From Anaeromicropila herbilytica (GTDB taxonomy: Bacteria; Bacillota; Clostridia; Lachnospirales; Lachnospiraceae): a stretch of DNA of 64,000 nt. The stretch spans positions 4,537,001 to 4,601,000 of the forward strand of contig NZ_AP024169.1 of assembly GCF_016591975.1 (NCBI RefSeq). Direction: 5' to 3'. The notes beneath the pieces are model-generated. The model searched no databases, was not told where the DNA came from, and saw only the letters and a list, made by a program, of their open reading frames with translations. Shown piece after piece: positions 27,081-36,722 of the stretch (the stretch's first letter is position 1; every line of letters begins with the position of its first letter). Position numbers and translations under genes: made by a program.

Positions 27081-27491
27081 CTATCGTTTCTCATCTACCA
27101 GCAAACCTGCTATTTCCCATATCTTCTTGAGTGACTCCAAGGTTCCTTCTGCTGGTATTTCTTTGATTATTTTATCCGTCTCTGTATCACGTATTTTAAT
27201 AGAAACCCTATTAATATCTTCATGATACTTATACTCACATCTAGTCTTACTTTGAAGCAGTTTATTATTTGCTGCTGTCACTGCATCACGTATCTTCTTC
27301 TCAATTGAATTGTCCTCATTATTACTATCCTTTGACTTTTCATCTGATTTGTTTGCATCATTAACTCCATGCATCTTAGTTACATTTTGCTCACTTGTTG
27401 TTTGTGAAGAAGGAAATTGTTGACCCGATGACTGAGTTTTCACAACCTCCTTAATATAATTTTCTCCGTTGCCTATAGCGTCCAATGCCAT
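27081..27491 (-). CDS. flaG: FlaG family protein
   Basis: A 136-residue protein. The charged, low-complexity N-terminus (1-70) is followed by the FlaG domain: AVTAANNKLLQSKTRCEY, then RVSIKIRDTETDKIIKEIP, and a final helix. FlaG proteins affect filament length; the biochemistry is not settled. ATGGAGGTGAATTAA precedes the ATG, and a sigma28-type promoter lies about 50 bases upstream, so flaG heads the flaG-fliD unit. Confidence 0.9.
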   Translation of the reverse strand: MALDAIGNGENYIKEVVKTQSSGQQFPSSQTTSEQNVTKMHGVNDANKSDEKSKDSNNEDNSIEKKIRDAVTAANNKLLQSKTRCEYKYHEDINRVSIKIRDTETDKIIKEIPAEGTLESLKKIWEIAGLLVDEKR

Positions 27492-27538
27492 TTAATTCAC
27501 CTCCATGTTAATGCAACTATCATGTTCTTCTATAACAT

Positions 27539-27565
27539 TTATCGACTAAATTGGTAAATAGTTTA
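27539..27565 (-). promoter_or_regulatory. sigma28-type promoter of flaG-fliD
   Basis: TAAA, exactly 15 bases, GTCGATAA: seven of eight -10 positions match GCCGATAA. It lies in the gap between csrA and flaG, reading into flaG. Confidence 0.85.
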
Positions 27566-27600
27566 TAGACAAATAACTTGTAGATAAAAACTATTTTTAA

Positions 27601-27834
27601 TTAATTTTTCTTCTGATCAAATAGATTTTGAATTGCATCTAATGCAATTTCACTTTTTGCAGCCTCACGATTCGATTCTTGTATTTGTAAGTATATTTCT
27701 TTTCGATAAATAGAAACCGATTTTGGGGCATTTATTCCTATCTTCACCTGATCACCTTTAATCTCTAAAATAGTAATCTCAATATCATTTCCAATGATGA
27801 TGGACTCATTATTCTTTCTTGATAGGGCAAGCAT
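27601..27834 (-). CDS. csrA: carbon storage/translation regulator CsrA
   Basis: A small dimeric RNA-binding protein that blocks ribosome access to mRNAs with GGA in loops; in Bacillus its main target is flagellin mRNA. Typical start MLALSRKNNESIIIGNDIEITIL, then GDQVKIGINAPKSVSIYRKEIY. It is 77 residues with a C-terminal extension. The ATG is three bases after the fliW stop, and its ribosome site GGGGGAATA lies in the fliW end, so the two are translationally linked. The likely target hairpin is at 23705-23724. Confidence 0.97.
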   Translation of the reverse strand: MLALSRKNNESIIIGNDIEITILEIKGDQVKIGINAPKSVSIYRKEIYLQIQESNREAAKSEIALDAIQNLFDQKKN

Positions 27835-27837
27835 TGA

Positions 27838-28308
27838 TTATTCCCCCTTTTTTTCTTTTAATTTTTTAATCGTTTCATAAATCGGATATTTAACTTCATA
27901 GTCTTGATTCTCTACGATAATCTGACAAGCTTTTTTTGAATCTGAGTTGATAATAAAAGGTGCTTTTAAATTCGCTGTCATCTTTTCCAAATCGCTTGGT
28001 ACTGTTATTGATAATAGAACTAGTAGATTATCATCCGTTAACTCTCCAAGTGGTTTTAATACATCGTCATTTACGGTTGGATTATAATCTTCTTTTACTA
28101 ATAATGGATTAATAACAGGAAGTGCTAATGCAGGTTCTTCAATACTTTGTAGCCATGATATTGTATTTCCTTTTTCACTTTCATTCTCAATATTATAAAG
28201 AATTGTATACTTTTTGTAATCTTCAAACCCCATAATTCCATTATCAAATGTGATAATTTTGTCCTCATTCAAATCAATTTCACCGAATCCTTTTGTCTTA
28301 ACTAGCAT
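27838..28308 (-). CDS. fliW: flagellar assembly factor FliW
   Basis: A CsrA antagonist: free FliW binds and inactivates CsrA, and flagellin in turn binds FliW, coupling flagellin secretion to its translation. It has 156 residues: MLVKTKGFGEIDLNEDKIITF, GIMGFEDYKKYTIL, SWLQSIEEPALALPVINP, and NLKAPFIINSDSKKACQII, all typical. AAGGGAGAAGATACA precedes the ATG. It overlaps operonically with csrA. Confidence 0.96.
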   Translation of the reverse strand: MLVKTKGFGEIDLNEDKIITFDNGIMGFEDYKKYTILYNIENESEKGNTISWLQSIEEPALALPVINPLLVKEDYNPTVNDDVLKPLGELTDDNLLVLLSITVPSDLEKMTANLKAPFIINSDSKKACQIIVENQDYEVKYPIYETIKKLKEKKGE

Positions 28309-28349
28309 TGTATCTTCTCCCTTCGAACGGGTGGAAACCCCTTTATTTA

Positions 28350-28374
28350 AAGGCAGGGAATAGTCCCCTGCCTT
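28350..28374 (-). terminator. hairpin between flgL and fliW
   Basis: A perfect nine-pair stem AAGGCAGGG/CCCTGCCTT, but the sequence after it on the minus strand (TAAATAAAGG) is a poor T-run. It may be an attenuator or processing site. Confidence 0.45.
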
Positions 28375-28404
28375 CTTAATAATTATTACTCGTTTAATAA
28401 TTGT

Positions 28405-28431
28405 ATATCGATTAAGTTTTAATTACTCTAA
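28405..28431 (-). promoter_or_regulatory. weak sigma28-type promoter candidate for fliW-csrA
   Basis: TTAG, 15 bases, ATCGATAT. The -10 is as in flagellin P2, but the -35 matches in only two of four positions. Confidence 0.3.
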
Positions 28432-28476
28432 TATAATGACCATTTTAAGTAAAATAAAACAGAATTTTTTAGAAAC

Positions 28477-29970
28477 TTAAATAAAATCCAACAAAGAATT
28501 GGTTAACGTCTTAGCCGTTGCGGACAATGAAGAATTATAAAGTGTCTGCGCAGAGTTAAATCTAATAATAATCTCCGCCAAGTCTACATCCTCATTATTA
28601 GACATCAACTCTTCTACTTGATCTGATTGTGTATCCAATCTGCTCTCTACTAATTGAAGACGAACATATCTACTTCCCAAATCAGAATTCTCAACATTTA
28701 CAACGTTTTGCTGATCTTTAGATACTGATATTCCTTTATTATAGGCGTCCTTTAACACTTGAGTTTTTAATGTTTTCTCAGTATCAAGCTGCTCTTTTAA
28801 ACTATCATAATTAGCTTGTGTTAAGGTTCCATCATCTAATCTCTTCTTAGCTTCTGTCTGCTTAGTTTCTGTCTGCTTTAATGATTCCATTGCATTAATG
28901 ATATCATCAATTGTACGTCCCATATCAGGCTTAATAGCATCTTTAGCCTGAGTATTTACTGTTAATTTTTGATTATAATTGATTTCATACTGAATTTGTT
29001 GATCTTCTGATTTATAATCAATTTTTGTGGTAGCAATTTTTGCACCTGCAGAATCTAATTCATAGGATGTGCAGTCAAAGTAGTCCTCTGGTCTTACATC
29101 TCCTTCTTTAAATTCCTTCTTATCATATTGTATATTAATGTTCGTTGCAGTCTTTAAGTTATCGTAAGCTTCTTTATTATAAACAATTTCTCCAGTGTCA
29201 GCGATATAATGCGCTTGTGGTCCAGTTCCTGTAAAAGTATATGCATCTGTATCTGCAGAACTTTTAGGAGTAATAGTAATACCTGCACCGGCTGATGCTG
29301 GCGTTGTCGTAATTGTTGGAACGTAAACTGTTGGAGTTGTATTTGTATACAAATTGTCATAAGCTAATTGCGTACGATAAGTTTGTGTCATTGCTGGGGT
29401 ATTAATCGTAGGTGCAGGTGTTGAAGTTGTAGGCACCGTATTTGTATTGGTAACCTGATTTGTAACTTCCAAATCACTCGCAGTAAAATGTTGTGTAATC
29501 GTATACTGCTTACTGCTATCTGCCTCGGTATAGATTAAACTTTTATTTGTCTTATAACCCGTAAATACGTATCTTCCTGCGTAATCCGAATTACCTTGTT
29601 TGTAGATCTCATCTTTATATTGTTTTAGATTCTGTACGATACTGTCTCTATCATCTGTTGATAATGGATCATTTGCACCTTGTACACAAAGTGTATTAAT
29701 CTTACCCATTACTTCACTGATTGCTGATAGGGCTCCCTCAGTAACATCCATCCAGTTCTGGGCATCTGGAATGTTCTTTTCTTTATATTGTTGAACTTCT
29801 GTCATTGTTGTTCTTAATTTCAATGCTCTAACTGCTATAATTGGATCATCGGATGGTTTTTGAATCTTTTTTCCTGTTGTATATTGCTCTTCAAGCCTAT
29901 TCAATGAGGTTTTATTATTTCCAACATTAATTAACGCACTATTTGTCATCATCTGATTGGTAACTCTCAT
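28477..29970 (-). CDS. flgL: flagellar hook-associated protein 3 (FlgL)
   Basis: A junction protein between hook and filament. It has 497 residues with flagellin-like ends: MRVTNQMMTNSALINVGNN, YTTGKKIQKPSDDPIIAVRAL and NWMDVTEGALS at the start; VDLAEIIIRFNSAQTLYNSSL and LTNSLLDFI at the end. The middle (about 130-330) is Thr/Pro-rich and longer than in Bacillus FlgL. AAGGAGGGACACC precedes the ATG. It follows the two flgK genes. Confidence 0.95.
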   Translation of the reverse strand: MRVTNQMMTNSALINVGNNKTSLNRLEEQYTTGKKIQKPSDDPIIAVRALKLRTTMTEVQQYKEKNIPDAQNWMDVTEGALSAISEVMGKINTLCVQGANDPLSTDDRDSIVQNLKQYKDEIYKQGNSDYAGRYVFTGYKTNKSLIYTEADSSKQYTITQHFTASDLEVTNQVTNTNTVPTTSTPAPTINTPAMTQTYRTQLAYDNLYTNTTPTVYVPTITTTPASAGAGITITPKSSADTDAYTFTGTGPQAHYIADTGEIVYNKEAYDNLKTATNINIQYDKKEFKEGDVRPEDYFDCTSYELDSAGAKIATTKIDYKSEDQQIQYEINYNQKLTVNTQAKDAIKPDMGRTIDDIINAMESLKQTETKQTEAKKRLDDGTLTQANYDSLKEQLDTEKTLKTQVLKDAYNKGISVSKDQQNVVNVENSDLGSRYVRLQLVESRLDTQSDQVEELMSNNEDVDLAEIIIRFNSAQTLYNSSLSATAKTLTNSLLDFI

Positions 29971-30055
29971 GGTGTCCCTCCTTATAATTCATATAACTCT
30001 TCATCTATGATAAATAAAACAAGTCAGCTTTTTCTCTATTAGATTTCTATGATAC

Positions 30056-31894
30056 TTACACACCAGTTCCATTAATCAATTTATCAAGAACTTCGTTCAT
30101 AACTGATATTACCTTTGAATTAAGATTAAACCCTTGTTGATATTTAATTAATTTCATTGCTTCTTCATCTGAATCAACACCGGATACGGATAATCTTTGA
30201 TTTTTTACTGTATTTAAGATATTTGTTTGACTTTTTGAAAAATTATTTGCTGTATTTGTATCTACACCAATATCTGCAATGAAAGAATGAATAAATTCAG
30301 TTGCTGATGCACCGTGAAATACAGATTTACTATTTTTTAACTTCAACATTTCATCAACTAGTTCTTTACTTTCTACGCCTTTGCTGATATTCGTTGTTGT
30401 TGCAATTTTCTTAGGATCATCCAATATTTTTTTGGTTACAGTAAAGTTGGCGGCAGTTATATTATAATAAGACGCACCTATTCCATCCGTATTGATATCT
30501 GTTGATAAATTGTAATTATTACCTGTGACTTTATCTGTTCCGTTAAAGAAATCAAGTGCTGGATCTCCATTCGCATCTTGAGCTGTAACTTTTAGAGTTC
30601 CCCCTACTACTTCTTGCTTTTTATGAATCGCATTAAATGCAGATGCGTACGTACGAACGCATTCATTCATTTTAGACATATAATAAGGAATTCCTTTGTA
30701 ATCAATGCTCTCTCCAACTTTTGTACTCTGTCCTACCATTGCTGCTGCATCCGCTGTAGATGGTGTATCCTTCAAGTCGAAAGTATATGTATATTTACCA
30801 TCAATACCTTTTTTAATACTAAAACTTTTATATACTAATTCTTGATTTCCTACTGTAATTGTTCCGCTTTGTGGAATATTCAATTTGGTAACATCATCAA
30901 TATTCGTACTTTTTATAGAAAGTGTTGCTGGTGAAGTTGTATTATCAACAGCAGAAACGGTTCCTTTCAGGTTCTCATTATTATTACCATCTCTAACATC
31001 AATGAGTGATTTCAACGTACCTGTTAATGTTGCACTTTTGATATTAAAGTCATTACCGTTATCCCATTTAATATCATATAATCCATCTACATCGTTTTGG
31101 TTTATCTTTTCCTCATCCGATCTTGGAACTACTTTTAACGTTTTATATTCACTTGTATCAACTAGCATATTACCATCAATAAATACTTTATAGGTACTAA
31201 GCCCTGTTGAATTCTCTGATTTTGTTTCTAATACTTTTACATTTGCAATCTGTGATAAATCATCCACTAATGCGTTTCTTTTATCTCTAATATCATTTGC
31301 ATTCTGCCCATTAATTTCAACTCGATTAATCTGTTGACTCAATGTTGCTATTTGTTGAGCAAGCGTGTTAACTTTTTTCACTTGATTTTCTACTTCAAAA
31401 TTTAAACTCGTCTGTGATGCTTGTAAACTCTCAGATACTGAATTGAAATATTCAGTAAAGGTTTTGGCAAATCCTATCACATCGTTTCGATATGTAGAAT
31501 CAAATGGATTAGTTGATAAACTTTGTAGTCTATCATAAAACTTATCAAATGTTGTACTAAAGCCAGTACCTTCTAAATCATTTAAATAATTTTGAATCTC
31601 TGTCATATATTGAGATTTTGAATTATATTCACCCGCTATAGCACTATTCTCTCTGTACTTAGAATCAAAATATTCGCTTCTTTCTTGCGTAACACTTGTG
31701 ATTACAACACCAGTTCCTGCCATACCTGATGTATTGTGCGTACTGATTGGTGTTGATGCAGATTGATTCGCTGTTTGACGTGAATAGCCTTCTGTCTGTG
31801 CATTTGATATATTATGAGCTGTTGTATTTAACCCTGCTTGGTTAACATATAATCCCGATGTTCCAATTCCTAATCCCCAAAATGTAGATGGCAT
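30056..31894 (-). CDS. flgK: flagellar hook-associated protein 1 (FlgK), second copy
   Basis: A 612-residue FlgK. N-terminal rod/hook motif GLYVNQAGLNTTAHNISNAQ then GYSRQ; helical D1 segments; C-terminal QGFNLNSKVISVMNEVLDKLI. It lies 24 bases downstream of another full-length FlgK gene. Both have complete export and assembly ends, but their middles are clearly different. AGAGGTGAAATAA precedes the ATG. Whether both are built into one junction or used under different conditions cannot be said. Confidence 0.92.
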   Translation of the reverse strand: MPSTFWGLGIGTSGLYVNQAGLNTTAHNISNAQTEGYSRQTANQSASTPISTHNTSGMAGTGVVITSVTQERSEYFDSKYRENSAIAGEYNSKSQYMTEIQNYLNDLEGTGFSTTFDKFYDRLQSLSTNPFDSTYRNDVIGFAKTFTEYFNSVSESLQASQTSLNFEVENQVKKVNTLAQQIATLSQQINRVEINGQNANDIRDKRNALVDDLSQIANVKVLETKSENSTGLSTYKVFIDGNMLVDTSEYKTLKVVPRSDEEKINQNDVDGLYDIKWDNGNDFNIKSATLTGTLKSLIDVRDGNNNENLKGTVSAVDNTTSPATLSIKSTNIDDVTKLNIPQSGTITVGNQELVYKSFSIKKGIDGKYTYTFDLKDTPSTADAAAMVGQSTKVGESIDYKGIPYYMSKMNECVRTYASAFNAIHKKQEVVGGTLKVTAQDANGDPALDFFNGTDKVTGNNYNLSTDINTDGIGASYYNITAANFTVTKKILDDPKKIATTTNISKGVESKELVDEMLKLKNSKSVFHGASATEFIHSFIADIGVDTNTANNFSKSQTNILNTVKNQRLSVSGVDSDEEAMKLIKYQQGFNLNSKVISVMNEVLDKLINGTGV

Positions 31895-31918
31895 TTATTT
31901 CACCTCTTCCTTTTTCTA

Positions 31919-33727
31919 TTATAATTTTGTTACGATATCTTCGAGCATTTGGCTAACAACATTTATGTATCTGGATGCAGCATTATAAGCATGTTGATAT
32001 TTGATAAGGTTGGTTAATTCCTCATCTGTTGATACGCCTGCAACCGCTTGTCTTTGACTTTCTATATCATTAGCCAATTGATCTTGTGTATTACTTACTG
32101 TTTTGTATACTTCTCCTGCATTAGCGAGCTCACCGACAAACCCAGTGTAATATCCATAGAATGTATATTTTGTTAAGCTATTTGGATCTAAAGTTGAAAA
32201 ATCTTTACGCCATACATTAATCAATTCTTCTGCTGTTTTTACATCTATATCACCAGTTCCTCCTGCCTTTGATAAAGGCATAAGGTTCGAATTCTTTTGA
32301 AGATTCTGATTTACTTCCAACTGGTCGGTCGTGTACAAAGAATATGGGTCTGTTTCGTCTGGTTCTTGATACACATAACATGTTTTCTTTGTCGCTGTAC
32401 CTGTCCCACTATCCACAACATAAAGATCCATTTTCTGGAATGAATCCTGATTTTTTCTTTCAAATAATACATTTCCTGGCGTGTTATTGTCATCACTTCC
32501 AACTGGTGCATCTTCGGATAAGATCTTATATTTCTTAGTAGTATATGGTGCCGTTGCAGTCGCTGGAGGTACGATTGGTTGATTGCTAGCGTCTACCGCA
32601 ACGTCTACCTCAGTTGATTGCACTGGACACAATACATTGTTAATTGCAGTCACAATACCATTGATTAATTTATCAAACTGTCCCTCAGCCAACATAATAG
32701 TAGAATTACTAATTACTTTATTATAGCGATCCAACTTGTCCTGATAATCTGTTGTCATTGGGTTTGGTGCTTCTCCAGGAATATCTGTATAATTGGCTGT
32801 ATCATCACCACGAGCTAGTAGTAATCCTTTTAGATAACCTACGTCAGTTCCTTTTTCAGAAGAAGGTAAATTATCAAAATTATATACTTCCGTATTGGTA
32901 TCTTCCCACTTTACATTATACATAGAGGAGGTACTTGTAGCCGGAGAGGAAGAATTACTCATTAATTCAACCTTCATGTGGTTTACATCCCCATCCCCAA
33001 CTAGAAGATGTCCTTCTGTAAATACATAAAGACTTCCCCCTGATATTTCCTTGTAACTAATATCAGTTAATTTGCCAAGTTTATCTAACAATAGATTTCT
33101 AGAGTCTCTTAAGTCATTGGCTCTTTCTACACCAGCACATTCTACTTTTTGAATTTGCTTATTCAAATCATTAATTTGATCTACATAACTATTAATTTTA
33201 TCTACGCTTGACTTTACCTCAGTATTAAGGCTTGTTTGATAATCTTTCAATTGTCCAGAAATAATCTGTGCTCTTTTTATAAAAGAATCTGCTGAAGCAA
33301 CTAAGGTATCTCTCGCCACCTTATTATCTGATTGTTTTTGTAATTCTGATATGGAAGTCCATAAAGTATCAATGGAACTCTTAAACGGAACACCTTCTGT
33401 CTCCCCGAATATATCTTCAACCTCAGATACTGCACTATATTGAGCTTCATAGAAACCTTGTCTTCCTGTTTCTTTACGATATGCAGTATCTAAGAATTCA
33501 TTTCTTAATTGTCTAAGTCTATCAACCGCATCACCATAACCAACCTGCATCTTTGAGGTAGTTGATACGCCGATTGTTTGATAATATGTGTCCTTTAATA
33601 GCACTTGCTGCCTAGAATAACCTTTGGTATCCGCATTCGCAATATTATGTGCTGTAGTATTTAGTCCGTTTTGGCTAGTCTGTAATCCAGATACGCCAAC
33701 ATATATGCCTGTCATTGAGCCACTCAT
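31919..33727 (-). CDS. flgK: flagellar hook-associated protein 1 (FlgK), first copy
   Basis: A 602-residue FlgK: MTGIYVGVSGLQTSQNGL then NTTAHNIANADTKGYSRQQV at the start, FLDTAYRKETG, and YQHAYNAASRYINVVSQM at the end, the standard D0/D1 elements. ACAGGTGAAATC precedes the ATG. It lies 20 bases after flgN and 24 bases before the second flgK, within the flgM operon. Confidence 0.94.
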   Translation of the reverse strand: MSGSMTGIYVGVSGLQTSQNGLNTTAHNIANADTKGYSRQQVLLKDTYYQTIGVSTTSKMQVGYGDAVDRLRQLRNEFLDTAYRKETGRQGFYEAQYSAVSEVEDIFGETEGVPFKSSIDTLWTSISELQKQSDNKVARDTLVASADSFIKRAQIISGQLKDYQTSLNTEVKSSVDKINSYVDQINDLNKQIQKVECAGVERANDLRDSRNLLLDKLGKLTDISYKEISGGSLYVFTEGHLLVGDGDVNHMKVELMSNSSSPATSTSSMYNVKWEDTNTEVYNFDNLPSSEKGTDVGYLKGLLLARGDDTANYTDIPGEAPNPMTTDYQDKLDRYNKVISNSTIMLAEGQFDKLINGIVTAINNVLCPVQSTEVDVAVDASNQPIVPPATATAPYTTKKYKILSEDAPVGSDDNNTPGNVLFERKNQDSFQKMDLYVVDSGTGTATKKTCYVYQEPDETDPYSLYTTDQLEVNQNLQKNSNLMPLSKAGGTGDIDVKTAEELINVWRKDFSTLDPNSLTKYTFYGYYTGFVGELANAGEVYKTVSNTQDQLANDIESQRQAVAGVSTDEELTNLIKYQHAYNAASRYINVVSQMLEDIVTKL

Positions 33728-33747
33728 GATTTCACCTGTCCTTCTCT

Positions 33748-34263
33748 CTATTGCTTCGCGTCAAACATCCCTGTTCTCGAAGCGGGTGCATCTGTTGTAT
33801 AAGCACCTCTTGTATAGTTATTATTCCCTGGTGACATCCGTGTACTCTGAATAAAATTCATATTGAATTCTATCATCTCAAGGGATTGTTCTATTAACGA
33901 TTTGTTATGGTTGTTTATATCAACCAGTCTTTGAGTTGTTACTTTTAGATTATCGTGAATTTTAGATAGTTGTTCTTGTTCTTTTGGTTGTTTTTCTAAA
34001 ATTTTAATGATTGTTTTTAGATTTAAGGTACTTGGGTCTTTGTTCAAAACTGTACCAATATTCCTTATTGTATCGACTCTTTTTTTCTCAAGTTTCGCAA
34101 TAATTTCAATTTGTTCTTGTTCTTTATCTGTAATCTCTTGAAGTGCATCTAAATCATTCTTTACGATTACTTGAGTCTTTCTGTCAGCTATTGGTATTAG
34201 CGCCTTATATATCTCATTTTCTTGCTTAAGAGTATCGATTAGTTCTTCCATCAAGCTTGCCAA
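33748..34263 (-). CDS. flgN: FlgN-like chaperone for hook-associated proteins
   Basis: A 171-residue, mainly helical protein (coiled coil about 1-135). The start MASLMEELIDTLKQENEIYKAL and the helix DLDALQEITDKEQEQIEIIAKLE match the FlgN family, chaperone of FlgK and FlgL. The C-terminal 30 residues are Asn/Thr/Ala-rich and flexible. A TTG start is likely, eight bases after AGAGG; the in-frame ATG four codons on is too far from it. Between flgM and flgK. Confidence 0.88.
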   Translation of the reverse strand: MASLMEELIDTLKQENEIYKALIPIADRKTQVIVKNDLDALQEITDKEQEQIEIIAKLEKKRVDTIRNIGTVLNKDPSTLNLKTIIKILEKQPKEQEQLSKIHDNLKVTTQRLVDINNHNKSLIEQSLEMIEFNMNFIQSTRMSPGNNNYTRGAYTTDAPASRTGMFDAKQ

Positions 34264-34281
34264 TAGTGATACCTCTTTTCT

Positions 34282-34560
34282 TTATATAATTTCATCATGA
34301 TATTGATTTACTAGTTTATCTACTAAATCATCATCAGATACGTTATAAGTTCCGGCCTCCATGCGCGCTTTTAACTCGTTAATCTTATCCATTCTAACAT
34401 CAGAAGTATTAGCTACAGCAGCTTTTGCCACTTGATAATCCTTACCGAATTGTGATATTTCTAATTGATCTGCTTTTGACTTTTTACTAACTGATTCCAC
34501 TTTTGTTGTGAAGTTTGCTTGATATATACTGCTTACTTTTTGAAATGCATCGATTCTCAT
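34282..34560 (-). CDS. flgM: anti-sigma28 factor FlgM
   Basis: Binds and holds sigma28 until the hook is finished, then is released. A 92-residue protein: MRIDAFQKVSSIYQANF, disordered N-terminal half, then the sigma-binding block VRMDKINELKARMEAGTYNVSDDDLVDKL near residues 50-80, typical of FlgM. The ATG at 34560 lies eight bases after AGGTGG; upstream in-frame GTG codons overlap that site. It heads the flgMNKKL operon behind a sigma28-type promoter. Confidence 0.93.
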   Translation of the reverse strand: MRIDAFQKVSSIYQANFTTKVESVSKKSKADQLEISQFGKDYQVAKAAVANTSDVRMDKINELKARMEAGTYNVSDDDLVDKLVNQYHDEII

Positions 34561-34693
34561 TTGATTCACCACCTTTTCTTCTTCTTGTTTCTATTCAGTC
34601 AAACCTTATGATCGGTTTTTCTCTGTTTTGAAACTCCTATATTAATTGCCTGCACGAATTCCCTTTCATGCAATTTCCCCTGCTATATCATAT

Positions 34694-34720
34694 TTATCGG
34701 ATGTTTTTCATTTTATATTA
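34694..34720 (-). promoter_or_regulatory. sigma28-type promoter of the flgM operon
   Basis: TAAT, 15 bases, TCCGATAA: three of four and seven of eight consensus positions. About 135 bases upstream of flgM. Confidence 0.72.
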
Positions 34721-34880
34721 TAGTTTTATAGTAAAAAAATAAATTTTTACTTAATTTTACATGTTGCTTTTTACATTATGGAATATAAATCCATTATTCA
34801 TAACCTTTTTGCGGAATTATCAACAAACTAAGAAATTGACTTGTGAACCAATTATTAATCTACCACAATAAATATCCCCT

Positions 34881-34926
34881 AAAAAAAGAGGTATTAGAAC
34901 CAGAATTCACTGTTTCATAATACCTC
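34881..34926 (-). terminator. terminator of the flavodiiron gene
   Basis: Nine perfect pairs (GAGGTATTA/TAATACCTC, loop 21) followed by seven T on the minus strand. It lies about 175 bases past the stop. Confidence 0.8.
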
Positions 34927-35100
34927 ACTACCAGCTTAAACCCAGAGTATGAATTCCAATGAATACATTTATTTCTATGAATGTAATAGCTTTTATTCTA
35001 TAGTATTACTCTATTCATCATATAAATACTATTTTTAGAAATAAATACTCATTAGAAACGGCAACTTTAGGTTGTATGTTTTAGTTTTTGTGTCTCTATC

Positions 35101-36270
35101 CTACTCTACGATTTGTGCAACTTGATCTTCAATCTCACGCAATTGCTCTTTTGTTGGGATATAGTTTATCTTAAGAGGTTCCATTACAATATCGCATCCC
35201 ATTCCCTCTAACTCATCGTTTACAAGTTTAGTTCCTTGACCTCCCCATCCGTAAGAGCCAAATGCAAATGCTTTTTTCCCTTTTGGTGCGAAACCTTTTA
35301 GATAAGTTAAGAATCCTCCAACTGTTGGTAACATGTTATTATTTAATGTTGAAGTACCTACAATAACATATTTTGCATTTAATACTTTTGTGATCACATC
35401 CGAAATGTGTCTTGCCTTTAAGTCAAATAACTCTGCAGTTACACCCTTTTTTGCAAAACCTTCTACAATAGAGAATGCCATCTTTTCAGTAGAATGCCAC
35501 ATAGAGTCAAAAACAACAACTGCTCTATCTTCCACTTCATCACTGCAGAAATATTCATATTTTTCTATAATATCTTTCATATATTTGGTCCAGATAACAC
35601 CATGGCTTGGTGCAATCATTTCTAATTCAAGACCTTTTACAATCTCTAATGCTTTAGCTGCTTGCTTTCCATATAACATTAGAATGTTCGCGTAATATTT
35701 TTCTGCCTCTTGCATGACTACGCTTAAGTCAACTTCGGTATCAAAGTGCTTATTTGAAGCAAAATGTTGACCAAAAGCATCATTAGAAAATAAGATTTTC
35801 TCTTCTGGACAATAAGTTACCATATTATCTGGCCAGTGAAGCATTGGTGTTGCTACAAATTGTAAACTTCTCTTTCCTAAAGATAGGGTATCCCCAGCCT
35901 TTACTGTCATGAAGTTATAGTGATCTCCATAATGAGCTTGTAACCCTTTCAAACCACTTGGAGCTGATGTTACAATTGTTGCATTCTTCGCTACTTCCAT
36001 AACTGCTGGAATAGCTCCTGAATGATCCATCTCTACATGGTTTGATACAAGATAATCTATCTTCGTTGGATCGATAATCTCTGAAATACGATCTAATAGT
36101 TCGCCTGCAAATGGCTCCTTTACGGTATCAATTAAGGTTATCTTCTCATCAATTATTAAATAAGCATTATAGGTTGCTCCATGATCTGTTGTATATCCAT
36201 GAAAGCTTGTTGAATTCCAATCCACTGCACCGACATAATAAATTCCATTTTTCACTTCTAATCTCTTCAT
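35101..36270 (-). CDS. fprA: flavodiiron protein (A-type flavoprotein)
   Basis: Reduces oxygen to water and/or nitric oxide to nitrous oxide, protecting strict anaerobes. It has 389 residues, the standard two-domain length. The beta-lactamase-like diiron domain (1-250) has the ligand motif NHVEMDHSG, then ATPMLHWPDNM, FSNDAFGQH and PSHGVIW. The flavodoxin domain (about 255-389) has VVVFDSMWHSTEKMA for FMN phosphate, VIVGTSTLNNN and FGSYGWGGQG. Monocistronic by its neighbours. Confidence 0.96.
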   Translation of the reverse strand: MKRLEVKNGIYYVGAVDWNSTSFHGYTTDHGATYNAYLIIDEKITLIDTVKEPFAGELLDRISEIIDPTKIDYLVSNHVEMDHSGAIPAVMEVAKNATIVTSAPSGLKGLQAHYGDHYNFMTVKAGDTLSLGKRSLQFVATPMLHWPDNMVTYCPEEKILFSNDAFGQHFASNKHFDTEVDLSVVMQEAEKYYANILMLYGKQAAKALEIVKGLELEMIAPSHGVIWTKYMKDIIEKYEYFCSDEVEDRAVVVFDSMWHSTEKMAFSIVEGFAKKGVTAELFDLKARHISDVITKVLNAKYVIVGTSTLNNNMLPTVGGFLTYLKGFAPKGKKAFAFGSYGWGGQGTKLVNDELEGMGCDIVMEPLKINYIPTKEQLREIEDQVAQIVE

Positions 36271-36670
36271 ATTATCGTCTCCTCCATAATAAAATCAGCA
36301 TATTTACATATTTAACTATATCTCTTTGCTATATTCTAACCTATATGTAGCATAGCAATTCATACCTTCTCTATTGAAATATATGTAGCTTTGCGTTATA
36401 ACTAAAGTCCAAATGGTATCTACTTATCTTACTTATTGAATGCTTAATTAGACGTTAGGTAATCTAAATCACTTTACTTATTACGCTTCACCACACATAA
36501 GAACAATTACTATTATTCTAGTCTATTAGTATTATATTACAACCATATTTATTGTCAATCCTATCTTAATCGAAATCAGTAAAGGAAACACCTAAAGATA
36601 TACAACTACCCAATTTAATTCAATACATTTATTCAATTATCTTCCTCAAAAAACGACTCGAACATATGAT

Positions 36671-36699
36671 TTGTGAAATAACACAGGATATGATATAAT
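36671..36699 (+). promoter_or_regulatory. sigma-A promoter of parE
   Basis: TTGTGA, 17 bases, TATAAT, with TGATATAAT. It reads into the parE leader of about 140 bases. Confidence 0.78.
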
Positions 36700-36722
36700 A
36701 CTCTCATTGATTTTTTTGAGGA

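Larger units (their letters stand above)
34573..35100. other. 528-base intergenic region between flgM and the flavodiiron gene
   Basis: Holds the flgM sigma28-type promoter (34694-34720) and the terminator of the upstream gene (34881-34926). No ORF or further repeat recognised. Confidence 0.6.
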
